From the NCBI GenBank assembly GCA_002471015.1, contig DKPB01000051.1:1-22292 (forward strand): 22,292 nucleotides of DNA. The letters are read 5' to 3'. The DNA comes from Stenotrophomonas sp. UBA7346 (lineage in GTDB: Bacteria; Pseudomonadota; Gammaproteobacteria; Xanthomonadales; Xanthomonadaceae). The position numbers and the translations under genes are program-made. Below, in pieces: positions 1 to 6,240 of the stretch (within the stretch, counting starts at the first letter, position 1; each line of letters opens with the position of its first letter). The notes under the pieces were generated by a model. The model saw nothing but the letters and a program-made list of their open reading frames with translations, did no database searches and was not told where the DNA came from.

Positions 1-200
1 TAAACGGTCTTGTTGGACGCTATGACTCACGCCCGGACCAGGGTAAAAACCGCACCCGGAGGCCTCTTTCATTCAGCGGCTTTGCCGATGCTGCGGGGAT
101 CAACCGTCGCACCTGATGGCGCCGAATAGTTAGCCAGGCTCTCTCCAGGTCGGTCTGACCTGTTGCTACTTTGCTCGCGCTGACGGTGAATCAAAATCAA
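1..200 (-). ncRNA. Candidate seekRNA/bridge RNA region of the IS1111-type element
   Basis: This is the non-coding tail downstream of the transposase stop, where IS1111 elements encode their guide RNA (known for the subgroup). On the sequence: a perfect 6-bp hairpin CAGGTC/GACCTG with a 5-nt loop (146-162), a CGGC/GCCG hairpin (77-87) and a GGGT/ACCC hairpin (41-57). Read on the minus strand, 135-124 is GGCTAACTATTC, 10 of 12 identical to a generic attC left end (GCCTAACAATTC). Positions 75-69 read TGAATGA, the complement of TCATTCA in the attC beside the IS (1382-1388). The exact RNA ends cannot be placed, and the RNA may continue beyond the left window edge. Confidence 0.5.
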
Positions 201-1286
201 TCATTCATTCGTCGCCTTCGGCAAACGCAGCTGTCGTTGCACCATCGGATGCTTCAACCATGCTTCGGCGTCGTAGCGCTCGCCATGTGCCAGCATCGCC
301 CACAGCTGTCGCGCGTGCTTGTTGGCAATGGCAACCAGCACCTTACCGAACGGCAGTCGTCGCTCGATGTCCTGTATCCAACGTTGCTCCGGCGTCGCCT
401 TCTCCCAGGCCACCGCCTTGGCCCGCTGCAGGCTGCTGCGGGCCCCTTGGATCAACAGGGTTCGCAAATAGCCATCACCACGGCAACTGATGCGACCAAG
501 TCGCGAACGGCCACCGCTGGAATGCTGCGTCGGCACCAGACCCAGCCACGCGGCGAACTGCCGGCCATTCTTGAAGTCATGTGCCGAGCCGATCGTCGCT
601 ACCACGGCATCGGCTGTGAGCGGGCCGACACCGATGATGGCCTGGAGCCGCATGCAAGCCTCATCGGCCTTGGCGTGCGACTGGATACGGAGATCGCACT
701 GCGCGATGCGTTCGCGCAGCTGCTGCTGGTGCGCTTCGACGTTGCGCAGAAGCTCCGACAATGACAACGGGATTGGCAAGGAGTCCAGATCAGCGAGCGC
801 ACGGCGAAGCGCAGCCTCGCTCTGCGCCACGATCACGCCGACCTCGGCCAGCAGCCCGCGCACCCGGTTGCTGGTGGCCAGTGCTTCGGCTTTGTAGCCC
901 TCGCGCACCCGATGCCATGACAGTCGAATCTGCTGATCCACGCTCTTGATCGGGACGAAGCGCATATTGCCCTGACGGGCAGCGGTCGCAATCGCTTCGG
1001 CATCGTTGCGGTCGTTCTTGGCCGTGCGGCTCTTGCGGAATGGGGCGACGAACTGGGCGGCTATCAGTCGCGGCTGCAGGCCATAGTCCTGGCAGCGGCG
1101 CGCCCAGTGATGGGCGCCACTGCAGGCCTCCATCGCCACCACCGTACCCTCCGGAACGCGGGGTAGCCACTGGATGAATGCCTCCCGGCGAAGCTCCCGT
1201 CGTTCTTGAATACGTCCTGCCGCGTCAGCCGCACATACCGAGAACACCTGTTCTGCCAAGTCCACACCAATGGTTATAGTGCGCAT
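201..1286 (-). CDS. IS110-family transposase (IS1111 type)
   Basis: A 361-residue DEDD transposase that catalyses RNA-guided, site-specific transposition of its element. The N-terminal RuvC-like DEDD domain shows the first Asp in GVDLA (residue 9), the Glu in MEAC (about residue 53) and the paired Asp residues in KNDRNDAEA (about 91-99). The C-terminal Transposase_20 domain shows IIGVGPLTADAVVATIG, then FAAWLGLVPTQHSSGGRSRLG with the conserved Ser region, and GDGYLRTLLIQGA. Length is normal for the family and the frame is intact, so it may be active. The start ATG (1286-1284) has an AGGAG-type ribosome site just upstream (minus strand GAGGAGTTTCC), which is part of an inverted repeat that could mask it. 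Confidence 0.95.
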   Translation of the reverse strand: MRTITIGVDLAEQVFSVCAADAAGRIQERRELRREAFIQWLPRVPEGTVVAMEACSGAHHWARRCQDYGLQPRLIAAQFVAPFRKSRTAKNDRNDAEAIATAARQGNMRFVPIKSVDQQIRLSWHRVREGYKAEALATSNRVRGLLAEVGVIVAQSEAALRRALADLDSLPIPLSLSELLRNVEAHQQQLRERIAQCDLRIQSHAKADEACMRLQAIIGVGPLTADAVVATIGSAHDFKNGRQFAAWLGLVPTQHSSGGRSRLGRISCRGDGYLRTLLIQGARSSLQRAKAVAWEKATPEQRWIQDIERRLPFGKVLVAIANKHARQLWAMLAHGERYDAEAWLKHPMVQRQLRLPKATNE

Positions 1287-1380
1287 TGGAAACTCCTCGT
1301 CCAGACATACCGATGGTAAGAGCCATCATGGTCCTTCAAGACCGAGCGGTTATCCGCAGGGATGGGGAGTTTCCTTTCTA
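1287..1380 (-). promoter_or_regulatory. IS left-end leader with inverted repeat over the transposase ribosome site
   Basis: GGAAACTCC (1288-1296, plus strand) and GGAGTTTCC (1366-1374) form a perfect 9-bp inverted repeat enclosing the leader. In a transcript entering from outside, the outer arm would pair with the arm carrying the Shine-Dalgarno sequence of the transposase. Two smaller hairpins lie between the arms: TACC/GGTA (about 1309-1319) and GGTC/GACC (1330-1343). Such leaders protect other IS elements (for example IS10) from read-through expression; that role here is inference. Confidence 0.5.
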
Positions 1381-1434
1381 CTCATTCAAGCCGACTGCCA
1401 GTTCGTGGCAGCGGCTTAATTCAGAGCGTTAGGC
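1381..1434 (+). repeat. attC recombination site (right-hand part, split by the IS)
   Basis: The segment folds into an imperfect palindrome: AAGCCG (1388-1393), one extrahelical A, CTGCCA (1395-1400), loop GTTCG, then TGGCAG (1406-1411) and CGGCTT (1412-1417). It ends in the simple-site core GTTAGGC (1428-1434). The single bulged base and GTTRRRY core are attC hallmarks. The left core (expected GCCTAAC) must lie beyond the inserted IS. Confidence 0.85.
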
Positions 1435-1440
1435 CCGGAA

Positions 1441-1722
1441 ATGGAAACTGCGCAACTCCATCAAAGATCATTCCTAGAGCGATTTTGTATCGCCTTTGCA
1501 GCCGCGTTTGTTCTTGTCTTCGCTTGCTCACTGTCAATGCAACCACGCGCCCTATCAGACATTGAGCGCCTAGCAACAGTTGCCCTCGCGGTTCTGATTG
1601 TTTCCGTTCCCACTAGCCTGGTTGCTGCCCTCATCTTCCGTCGCGGGGATCTTCGCCTTATTCTGGGCGCGCAAGTAATTACTGTTCTAATTCTGGCCCT
1701 GAGTGTGGGTTTCCGGGCCTAA
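1441..1722 (+). CDS. Integron gene cassette: small membrane protein of unknown function
   Basis: A 93-residue hydrophobic protein. It begins six bases after the preceding attC and its stop codon lies inside the next attC core (GCCTAAC, 1717-1723), the tight packing typical of a gene cassette. Predicted membrane segments lie at about residues 15-33 (FCIAFAAAFVLVFACSLSM), 44-65 and 73-91. There is no good ribosome site, as is common for cassettes read from an upstream integron promoter. I recognise no family. GC content and codon use look less GC-biased than the metabolic cluster to the right, consistent with foreign origin. Confidence 0.7.
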   Translation: METAQLHQRSFLERFCIAFAAAFVLVFACSLSMQPRALSDIERLATVALAVLIVSVPTSLVAALIFRRGDLRLILGAQVITVLILALSVGFRA

Positions 1723-1750
1723 CAATTAATTCAAGCCGAACCGGTAGTTC
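1717..1750 (+). repeat. attC left half, truncated
   Basis: GCCTAAC (1717-1723) followed by AATTAATTCAAGCCGAACC matches the left arm of the array's attC type. The complementary right arm (GGTTCGGCTT...GTTAGGC) is not present; the sequence changes at about 1750-1760 to GTGGACACC, which looks like a junction with other DNA. An ACCTAAC at 1773-1779 could be the start of another decayed site. Confidence 0.6.
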
Positions 1751-1821
1751 CTTCGCTTTAGTGGACACCCTGACCTAACGATCAGGAGTATCCCAATACC
1801 CCACCCTGGCCCCGACGCCCC

Positions 1822-1934
1822 CATGACGAAGGTGCAGGTTGGGGGGACTTACCCACGCTGGCTGTGGGTATCAAGCCAATCATGGTTCTGGAAGACCGAA
1901 CGGCGGTGGCGCCGAACTTGGGATATCCTCCAGA
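1822..1934 (-). mobile_element. Degenerate left-end remnant of a second IS1111-type element
   Basis: This stretch is collinear with the leader of the intact IS. Positions 1879-1903 match 1325-1349 at 21 of 25 bases, including ATCATGGT and AAGACCGA. GACTTACC (1846-1853) corresponds to GACATACC in the intact copy, AAGCC (1873-1877) to GAGCC, and GGGATATCC to GGGAGTTTCC at the terminus. Both hairpins are kept with changed bases: TACCCAC/GTGGGTA here versus TACC/GGTA in the intact element. A CAT at 1822-1824 sits where the transposase start would be, but no transposase reading frame follows. Confidence 0.6.
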
Positions 1935-1970
1935 TTCAGGCCGACGCCGCTTCGCGGCATCGTTCAAACC
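1935..1970 (+). repeat. Decayed attC right part next to the IS remnant
   Basis: ATTCAGGCCGACGCCGC followed by TTC and GCGGC gives a hairpin (GCCGC/GCGGC, 1946-1958). It resembles the ATTCAAGCCGAC entry of the intact attC at 1384-1395. It directly follows the remnant IS terminus, the same arrangement as at 1380/1381. The outer GTTAGGC core is lost. Confidence 0.45.
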
Positions 1971-1995
1971 GGGCATGAGGAGTCAAGGAGTGGCA

Positions 1996-2256
1996 ATGCA
2001 AGCCGGAAACATCGAGAAGTGGCAGAACATCCGCAGCAAGGGCATGCTGAGATTTGTTGTTGTCAGGGGAATCCTTGGTTGGGGCCTGGGTACGGCAGTT
2101 TTATTCACCCTGATCCAGTGGCTGATGGGTGGCGCGAAGGAAGTCCCTCAAACATGGGCGATATCGTTTGTCCTCTTCCCGGTTGCGGGTATCTTCTGGG
2201 GCATGTTCATGTGGTTCTTCTTCAACCACAAATTGCGACAGCAGGGTGCTGGCTGA
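1996..2256 (+). CDS. Small two-helix membrane protein, cassette-like
   Basis: An 86-residue protein starting at the ATG preceded by a good ribosome site AAGGAG (1985-1990); a longer frame reaching back to 1864 runs through the IS remnant and attC remnant and is unlikely to be translated. A short polar amphipathic N-terminus is followed by two hydrophobic segments, at about residues 24-44 (VRGILGWGLGTAVLFTLIQWL) and 55-77 (ISFVLFPVAGIFWGMFMWFFF), and a basic tail. An attC-like sequence begins five bases after the stop. I recognise no named family; function unknown. Confidence 0.75.
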   Translation: MQAGNIEKWQNIRSKGMLRFVVVRGILGWGLGTAVLFTLIQWLMGGAKEVPQTWAISFVLFPVAGIFWGMFMWFFFNHKLRQQGAG

Positions 2257-2260
2257 TCAC

Positions 2261-2319
2261 TCCCAACAACGCATTCAAGCGAACGCCATCTCGCCGCGTG
2301 GCCTGATCCAGGGTTGGAT
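2261..2319 (+). repeat. Degenerate attC-like site
   Basis: A 59-base segment beginning TCCCAACAACGCATTCAAGCG and ending CTGATCCAGGGTTGGAT. The end matches the GTTRRRY core (GTTGGAT, 2313-2319); the beginning approximates RYYYAAC with one deviation. Length is in the attC range, but the internal arms (ACGC/GCGT) pair poorly. It lies between two short open frames, where a cassette boundary is expected. Confidence 0.5.
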
Positions 2320-2323
2320 TGCA

Positions 2324-2692
2324 GTGACAGATTGGCGGTACCTGCTTTTTGCCGGATCAATCCATGCCTTGGGCTTTGTGGGCCTGTTTGCCATTACGCT
2401 TCTCCCGCTGCGGGCATTCCTCGCAATTCGACGCAACGCGTATCTATGGCATGCATCTGGCATCGGCAGGGTAAGCCTCGTGATTGTGGCGGCAACTGCA
2501 ATCGCGGCCGTGTCACTCAGCATCCCGCTTCTCGCAAGAGTTTTCCGCTGCCTCACAGAGACGTACTGCGGAGCAAACCGCGCTAGCGGCTGGATCTTCC
2601 TGGCCTTCATCGGCGTGCTTTACCTCGGGTTCGAGCTCCTTTCCAACGTAGCGCTACGGGTTGCACGCAGGCCCAGCCCTGTTGAGAACTGA
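2324..2692 (+). CDS. Cassette-like membrane protein of unknown function (GTG start)
   Basis: A 122-residue protein if translation starts at the GTG five bases after the attC-like core. The frame is open further upstream (to 2129), but that part overlaps the previous gene and the attC-like site, so the GTG start is preferred. Three hydrophobic segments are visible: about residues 7-28 (LLFAGSIHALGFVGLFAITLL), 47-68 (VSLVIVAATAIAAVSLSIPLL) and 88-108 (WIFLAFIGVLYLGFELLSNVAL), with a basic C-terminus. Two cysteines lie in the loop before the last helix. No family recognised. Position and size fit a gene cassette. Confidence 0.65.
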   Translation: MTDWRYLLFAGSIHALGFVGLFAITLLPLRAFLAIRRNAYLWHASGIGRVSLVIVAATAIAAVSLSIPLLARVFRCLTETYCGANRASGWIFLAFIGVLYLGFELLSNVALRVARRPSPVEN

Positions 2693-2971
2693 AAACTCCG
2701 TAACCTGCTTCCCGTCAATACCGGCGCACATGATGGCTTTGCCTTTCATGCGAAACACGTCGGAGGTCAGCCTTGCCAGCGTCCACGTCCGCTATGGACC
2801 GGTCAATCATGGTGCATCGGTCACCCTCATGCTCAAGAACGATCCAGTCGCTGGCAGCATGGCATTCCCTACGTTGAGGGACGGCTGTTGAGGCAGCGCT
2901 GGCGATTCACTCAACCCCGGCGCGCTTCGCTGCGCGATATAGCTATTGCACGCAACCACAGGAGCAACTTC
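2693..2971. other. Intergenic stretch without a confident gene
   Basis: It holds a 53-codon open frame from 2730 to 2891 on the plus strand without a clear ribosome site; I do not count it as a gene. A CGCGC/GCGCG hairpin (2921-2936) just before the next gene resembles the tip of an attC arm but lacks both cores. This is probably decayed cassette DNA. Confidence 0.4.
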
Positions 2972-3211
2972 ATGACGGATCCAGTACCCACTTCTGGTCG
3001 CAGAATGACCGTCATTGCAGCCCTCTCCGTGATGGGGGGCATCATCGGCACCGTAGGCGGTAGAGCCCTTGGCGCCACATTGCACACATCGCCGGCCTGG
3101 ATGGGCCCCGCCATCATGTTCGGCGTACTTGCAGTTGCCATCGCCAGCCTGCTGCTGGCCCCAGCCATAGCGCGCGGCATCCGCAGCAAAGGTCGTAACG
3201 CTGCCCCCTGA
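2972..3211 (+). CDS. Small membrane protein of unknown function
   Basis: A 79-residue protein. The start ATG has AGGAG at 2960-2964; an in-frame extension back to 2888 has no ribosome site. Two hydrophobic segments, about residues 14-34 (VIAALSVMGGIIGTVGGRAL) and 44-68 (MGPAIMFGVLAVAIASLLLAPAIA), are followed by a basic tail (RGIRSKGR). It resembles the other short two-helix proteins in this stretch in layout but shows no obvious sequence similarity to them. It may be the last cassette of the array or a resident chromosomal gene. Confidence 0.65.
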   Translation: MTDPVPTSGRRMTVIAALSVMGGIIGTVGGRALGATLHTSPAWMGPAIMFGVLAVAIASLLLAPAIARGIRSKGRNAAP

Positions 3212-3622
3212 CACTTCATTCGGCCCGGTTCCTTTTTATCTGCCACTCAACTCCAGAGCGGGAGCTTTGCGAAGTTACGCAGCATCCGTTTTGAGCTGGC
3301 TGTTTCGGAAGCGATCATTTGGCAGAGGGCCCGGCGTTGGTCCTCGCGTTCTGCTTGTTCACCATCGGTGCGCTCGGCCCGGCGTTGAAGCGCATCCAGA
3401 TTTCCAGCCCAGGTATCGGCTTGAATGAACAAGCTCCGCAGCGCGCTCACGACGGCGGCACCCGGGGCCGGGCTGAACCACGGCGCACGCCAACACCATC
3501 AGCCTGCCGCCAAGCTAACCGCATCTTGCCCCTGCCAGCGTTCCTTGGCAGAGTAAAATCTGTCTGCCGCAGTACCCGCCGCGACTACACACAACCGCAA
3601 CGTGCAACGGAAGGACTCACGC
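3212..3622. other. 411-bp stretch with one doubtful minus-strand ORF
   Basis: The only candidate is a minus-strand frame 3450-3247 (67 codons from a GTG), highly charged and helical (NLDALQRRAERTDGEQAERE). It has no ribosome site, and the frame extends upstream to a stop without an ATG. It could be the tail of a lost gene. A plus-strand frame across the region (3319-3816) overlaps the lipoprotein gene out of frame and is probably a shadow. No RNA gene or clear promoter was seen. Confidence 0.4.
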
Positions 3623-4018
3623 ATGCGATTTGCACCTCACCATCCTCTTGCCGCTGCCAAGCGCCTGGCGGCTCGTCCCGCCGCGCTGTTGCGCAGCAGT
3701 CTGCCAGCGCTTGCCATCACCCTTTTGCTGGCGGCCTGCGGCAAGCCGGTGCCTGCGGACAAGCAGGACTATGTTGGCAGTTGGGAGTCCGCTACTACCT
3801 TGCTGGTGATCGATAGCGGTGGTCGGGTGATCTACAAACACCAGCCCAGTCCCTCGGTAAGCAAGTCCCTTGATGCCCCCATCAAGGCCTACGAGGGCAA
3901 CGACTTCATTGTGGGCGTCGGCCCGGTGAGCACCCGTTTCGTGGTTTCTGTACCCCCCCACCGGGTGGATGACCACTGGAAGATGACGGTGGACGGCCAG
4001 GAACTCACCCGGCGCTGA
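3623..4018 (+). CDS. Putative lipoprotein of unknown function
   Basis: A 131-residue protein with a long basic N-terminus, a hydrophobic segment (about residues 27-38) and a lipobox LAAC with the lipidated Cys at residue 39, followed by GKPVPADK. This predicts membrane anchoring after signal peptidase II cleavage. The mature part (YVGSWESATTLLVIDSGGRVIYKH...) looks like a small beta-rich domain of the kind that scores W-x5-L patterns in lipocalin-like proteins; this is only an impression. GGAAGGA at 3609-3615 supports the start. Gene order with the following LprI-like and YbjQ-like genes suggests a short plus-strand run, with spacers of 44 and 37 bases. Confidence 0.75.
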   Translation: MRFAPHHPLAAAKRLAARPAALLRSSLPALAITLLLAACGKPVPADKQDYVGSWESATTLLVIDSGGRVIYKHQPSPSVSKSLDAPIKAYEGNDFIVGVGPVSTRFVVSVPPHRVDDHWKMTVDGQELTRR

Positions 4019-4062
4019 AGCGCCCGCACCACTGCGTTGGAGCCGACAACCATGGACATTCG

Positions 4063-4455
4063 ATGACCCGGCCCATGCTCCTTCTGTTGCTGGCACTGCC
4101 GGCCTTTGCGTGTGCCTCGCCCGCCAGTTCACCGGACTACCAGCAGGCATATGACACCTGCTTGGAACAGGCCGGGGGCATCAACAACGGTACCGTCGAT
4201 GCCTGCTCCAGCACCGTGTCGGAGCAGGCAAAGGTGGAGATGACACGCCTCTACCGCAGCTTCTATCGCAGGCTGCTGGACCAAAGCCCGGACGATGCGG
4301 CCGCACTGGACCGTGCGCAGAAATCCTGGCTGGTCTACCGTGACCTGCACTGTCAGCTGGCCGGCGCCCACGTCGGCTCACCGATGTATTCCTTCTGCCC
4401 GATGCAGCTCAATATCGCCCGGGTAAACGAGCTGCGCGAGCTCGTTGGGCAGTAA
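4063..4455 (+). CDS. LprI-like protein (lysozyme inhibitor LprI / DUF1311 family)
   Basis: A 130-residue exported protein with a signal peptide ending near residue 18 (LLLLLALPAFACA). The mature protein has the four Cys of the family (YDTC, VDAC, DLHC, YSFC), expected to form two disulfides, and the signature AQKSWLVYRDLHC in the C-terminal half. The family is named after a mycobacterial lysozyme-inhibiting lipoprotein, but most members are uncharacterised; a periplasmic role here is likely and lysozyme inhibition is unproven. The Cys at residue 17 does not sit in a convincing lipobox. Confidence 0.85.
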   Translation: MTRPMLLLLLALPAFACASPASSPDYQQAYDTCLEQAGGINNGTVDACSSTVSEQAKVEMTRLYRSFYRRLLDQSPDDAAALDRAQKSWLVYRDLHCQLAGAHVGSPMYSFCPMQLNIARVNELRELVGQ

Positions 4456-4492
4456 ATTCTGCAAGCCACAGAGAACGCCACCAGGAACCTCC

Positions 4493-4876
4493 ATGACCGA
4501 CCCTTACAACTCCCCTGCCAACCGCAACATCAATGTGCTGTTGAACGACGCCATGGTCACCACCGCGTTGGAGCTGCCCGGCTATCGCACCGTACGCAGC
4601 CTGGGGTTGGTGCGTGGCATCACCGTGCGCTCGCGCTCGGTGATCGGCAACCTTGTTGGCGGGCTGCAGACGCTGTTTGGCGGCAACATCACCATCTACA
4701 CCCAGCTATGTGAGCAGGCCCGCGAGGAAACCTACCGCGACATGGTTACCCACGCCCGCCAGCTGGGCGCCAATGCCATCATCGCCGTGCGCTATGACGC
4801 CACCGAGTTGATGAGCGGGCTGACCGAGGTGTTGTGCTATGGCACGGCGGTGGTGGTGGAGAGCGAATCCCGCTGA
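4493..4876 (+). CDS. YbjQ family protein (UPF0145 / DUF74, putative heavy-metal-binding domain)
   Basis: A 127-residue cytoplasmic protein of the YbjQ family. Visible family features are LPGYRTVRSLGLVRGITVRS at about residues 28-47, a central helix with EQAREETYRDMVTHARQLGANAIIAVRYD and the C-terminal strand EVLCYGTAVVVE. Members form pentameric rings; a metal-binding role is suggested by annotation only. The start ATG is preceded by AGGAA (about 4483-4487); an upstream in-frame ATG at 4445 lies inside the previous gene and is rejected. Complete, average length. Confidence 0.88.
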   Translation: MTDPYNSPANRNINVLLNDAMVTTALELPGYRTVRSLGLVRGITVRSRSVIGNLVGGLQTLFGGNITIYTQLCEQAREETYRDMVTHARQLGANAIIAVRYDATELMSGLTEVLCYGTAVVVESESR

Positions 4877-4946
4877 GGTCGACTGCCCAGCCTTCGCTGG
4901 CACGGGGATTCGCCGGCACTTACCACACCGCAATGCAGCGCATCGG

Positions 4947-5285
4947 ATGAAGCAGATCAAGCCACCTCACAGGTTCATCGCGCTGATCACCACGGTGGTG
5001 GTTCTGTGCATTGTCTGCAACCCGGAGCTCGCAGGTCTTGCCGTTCTCCTTGATGCCTATGGCATCGATGTACTGATGTACCTGCTGTCCGCGCAGATTG
5101 CCGTGTTGTTCGCAGATCGAATGTTGCCCCGCCTGCATTACCTGGGCCGGCGCTTGGCAAGGCCCGTGCCTGGCCTCCTCTTGCGCATGCTGCTCGCTGT
5201 CAGCGGCGGCTACCTGCGGCAATTGCTCTGGCATGGAAGAGCAGCCCGGGCCACCCTGCTTCGACCCGCTTTCTGCCGTTGCTGA
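4947..5285 (+). CDS. Hypothetical membrane protein
   Basis: A 112-residue protein from the ATG at 4947. Hydrophobic segments lie at about residues 10-38 (FIALITTVVVLCIVCNPELAGLAVLL) and 40-56 (GIDVLMYLLSAQIAVLF), followed by an arginine-rich region with a third possible helix (PGLLLRMLLAVSGGYL). The frame extends upstream to 4839 but overlaps the YbjQ gene; that extension is rejected. The ribosome site is weak. No family recognised; the C-terminus (LRPAFCRC) is unusual and could reflect a frameshift, but no continuation was identified. Confidence 0.55.
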   Translation: MKQIKPPHRFIALITTVVVLCIVCNPELAGLAVLLDAYGIDVLMYLLSAQIAVLFADRMLPRLHYLGRRLARPVPGLLLRMLLAVSGGYLRQLLWHGRAARATLLRPAFCRC

Positions 5286-5421
5286 GAGCGGATGTCTCAT
5301 CGGCGTGCGAATGGGTGATCCATCGGCCGCTCCCGTCGTGACATCATTCGGAACCATAAGCCGAGCAACCTTGCCCTATTACCCAGCTCTACCCCAACAA
5401 CCCAGCCGGAGCAAACAGCTC

Positions 5422-6195
5422 ATGCGTCTGTTGGAAACTGGAATTCGCCAGGCCGCAACCTCCTTCGCCGTGCTCTGGCTATTGCTCGCCAGCCCGGCCG
5501 TACCGGCGGCGACCAGCACCGTCGCCGAGCAGGCCGCGCTGCGTGCCGCCGAAGTCACCGGCATGGCAATCTACCGCCACGACCATGCGGCTGCCGTTGC
5601 CACCGATGCACTGCTCGCCGCCAAGGCGGGCGCACACGACCCTCGCGTGCGTGGCTGGATCAGTGAAGAGACGCCGCAGGGGCTCGTTGTCACCTTTTTC
5701 GACGCGACACCGGCGGCACTCTATCGGGTAAGCGTGTCCCCGGAGGGCACTGCCGCCGCCCCCGTGAAACTTGATGCACCACAGCCGCTCACCCCCAGTG
5801 AGGCGGGTGCCGCTGCGGCACGCCAGCTGGCCCTCTCCGCGAAGTTCCAACCTTGCTCGGACAGCTACAACCCGGTAGTGCTGCCTGAGGGTGACAGGTG
5901 GGTGGTGTACCTGATCCCTGGCACCACCCGGAACGACATCGTGCCACTGGGCGGGACTTACCGTGTGACCGTGGACGGATCGAAAATCACCGCGCAACGA
6001 GGTTTCACCCGCAGTTGCATCACGCTACCCGACAGCCCTGATGCGGTGGCCTTGCTCGTCACCCACCTGATGGACCCGGTGCCTACCGAAGCACATGTCT
6101 TCTGGAGTTTGTGGGCGAAGAAGCCCATCCATGTCTCGACAACCGATGGCAGCATCTGGAAAGTGGATGGCAACCATATCCAGCCCAGCAACTGA
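5422..6195 (+). CDS. Exported protein of unknown function
   Basis: A 257-residue protein with an N-terminal signal peptide (hydrophobic residues about 13-27, cleavage likely after AVPA). The chosen ATG follows CGGAG (5406-5410); the same frame is open back to 5098 but that part overlaps the preceding gene. The mature protein is Ala-rich with a repeat-poor mixed alpha/beta pattern, two Cys (QPCSDSYNP and TRSCITL) that could form a disulfide, and WVVYLIPGTT in the middle. Probably periplasmic. I recognise no domain. It stands alone, with 137 bases upstream and 158 downstream. Confidence 0.75.
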   Translation: MRLLETGIRQAATSFAVLWLLLASPAVPAATSTVAEQAALRAAEVTGMAIYRHDHAAAVATDALLAAKAGAHDPRVRGWISEETPQGLVVTFFDATPAALYRVSVSPEGTAAAPVKLDAPQPLTPSEAGAAAARQLALSAKFQPCSDSYNPVVLPEGDRWVVYLIPGTTRNDIVPLGGTYRVTVDGSKITAQRGFTRSCITLPDSPDAVALLVTHLMDPVPTEAHVFWSLWAKKPIHVSTTDGSIWKVDGNHIQPSN

Positions 6196-6240
6196 AAACG
6201 ACTGACAGCAAGGCCGGGATCTACCCGAGCGCCGCACGTC

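Larger units (their letters stand above)
1..1380 (-). mobile_element. IS110-family (IS1111-type) insertion sequence, left end outside window
   Basis: The element comprises the transposase, a leader to its right (1287-1380) and a long non-coding stretch to its left (1-200). The right boundary is set near 1380 because recognisable attC sequence resumes at about 1381. A subterminal GGAGTTTCC lies at 1366-1374; its opposite-end partner is not found in 1-200, so the other terminus is probably outside the window. A long non-coding region downstream of the transposase, plus subterminal repeats, is typical of the IS1111 subgroup. Insertion into attC matches the described IS1111-attC group. There is no sign of a target duplication, as usual for the family. 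The transposase points against the cassette direction. Confidence 0.8.

Noticed and set aside
1..30. GTTGGAC near the left edge as an attC core
   Set aside because: It fits GTTRRRY, but there are no arms within the window and the region is more likely still inside the IS non-coding tail.
171..897. Plus-strand frames across the transposase
   Set aside because: Shadows of the intact minus-strand transposase.
2730..2891. 53-codon plus-strand ORF after the third cassette-like gene
   Set aside because: No ribosome site and no recognisable family; described only as intergenic content.
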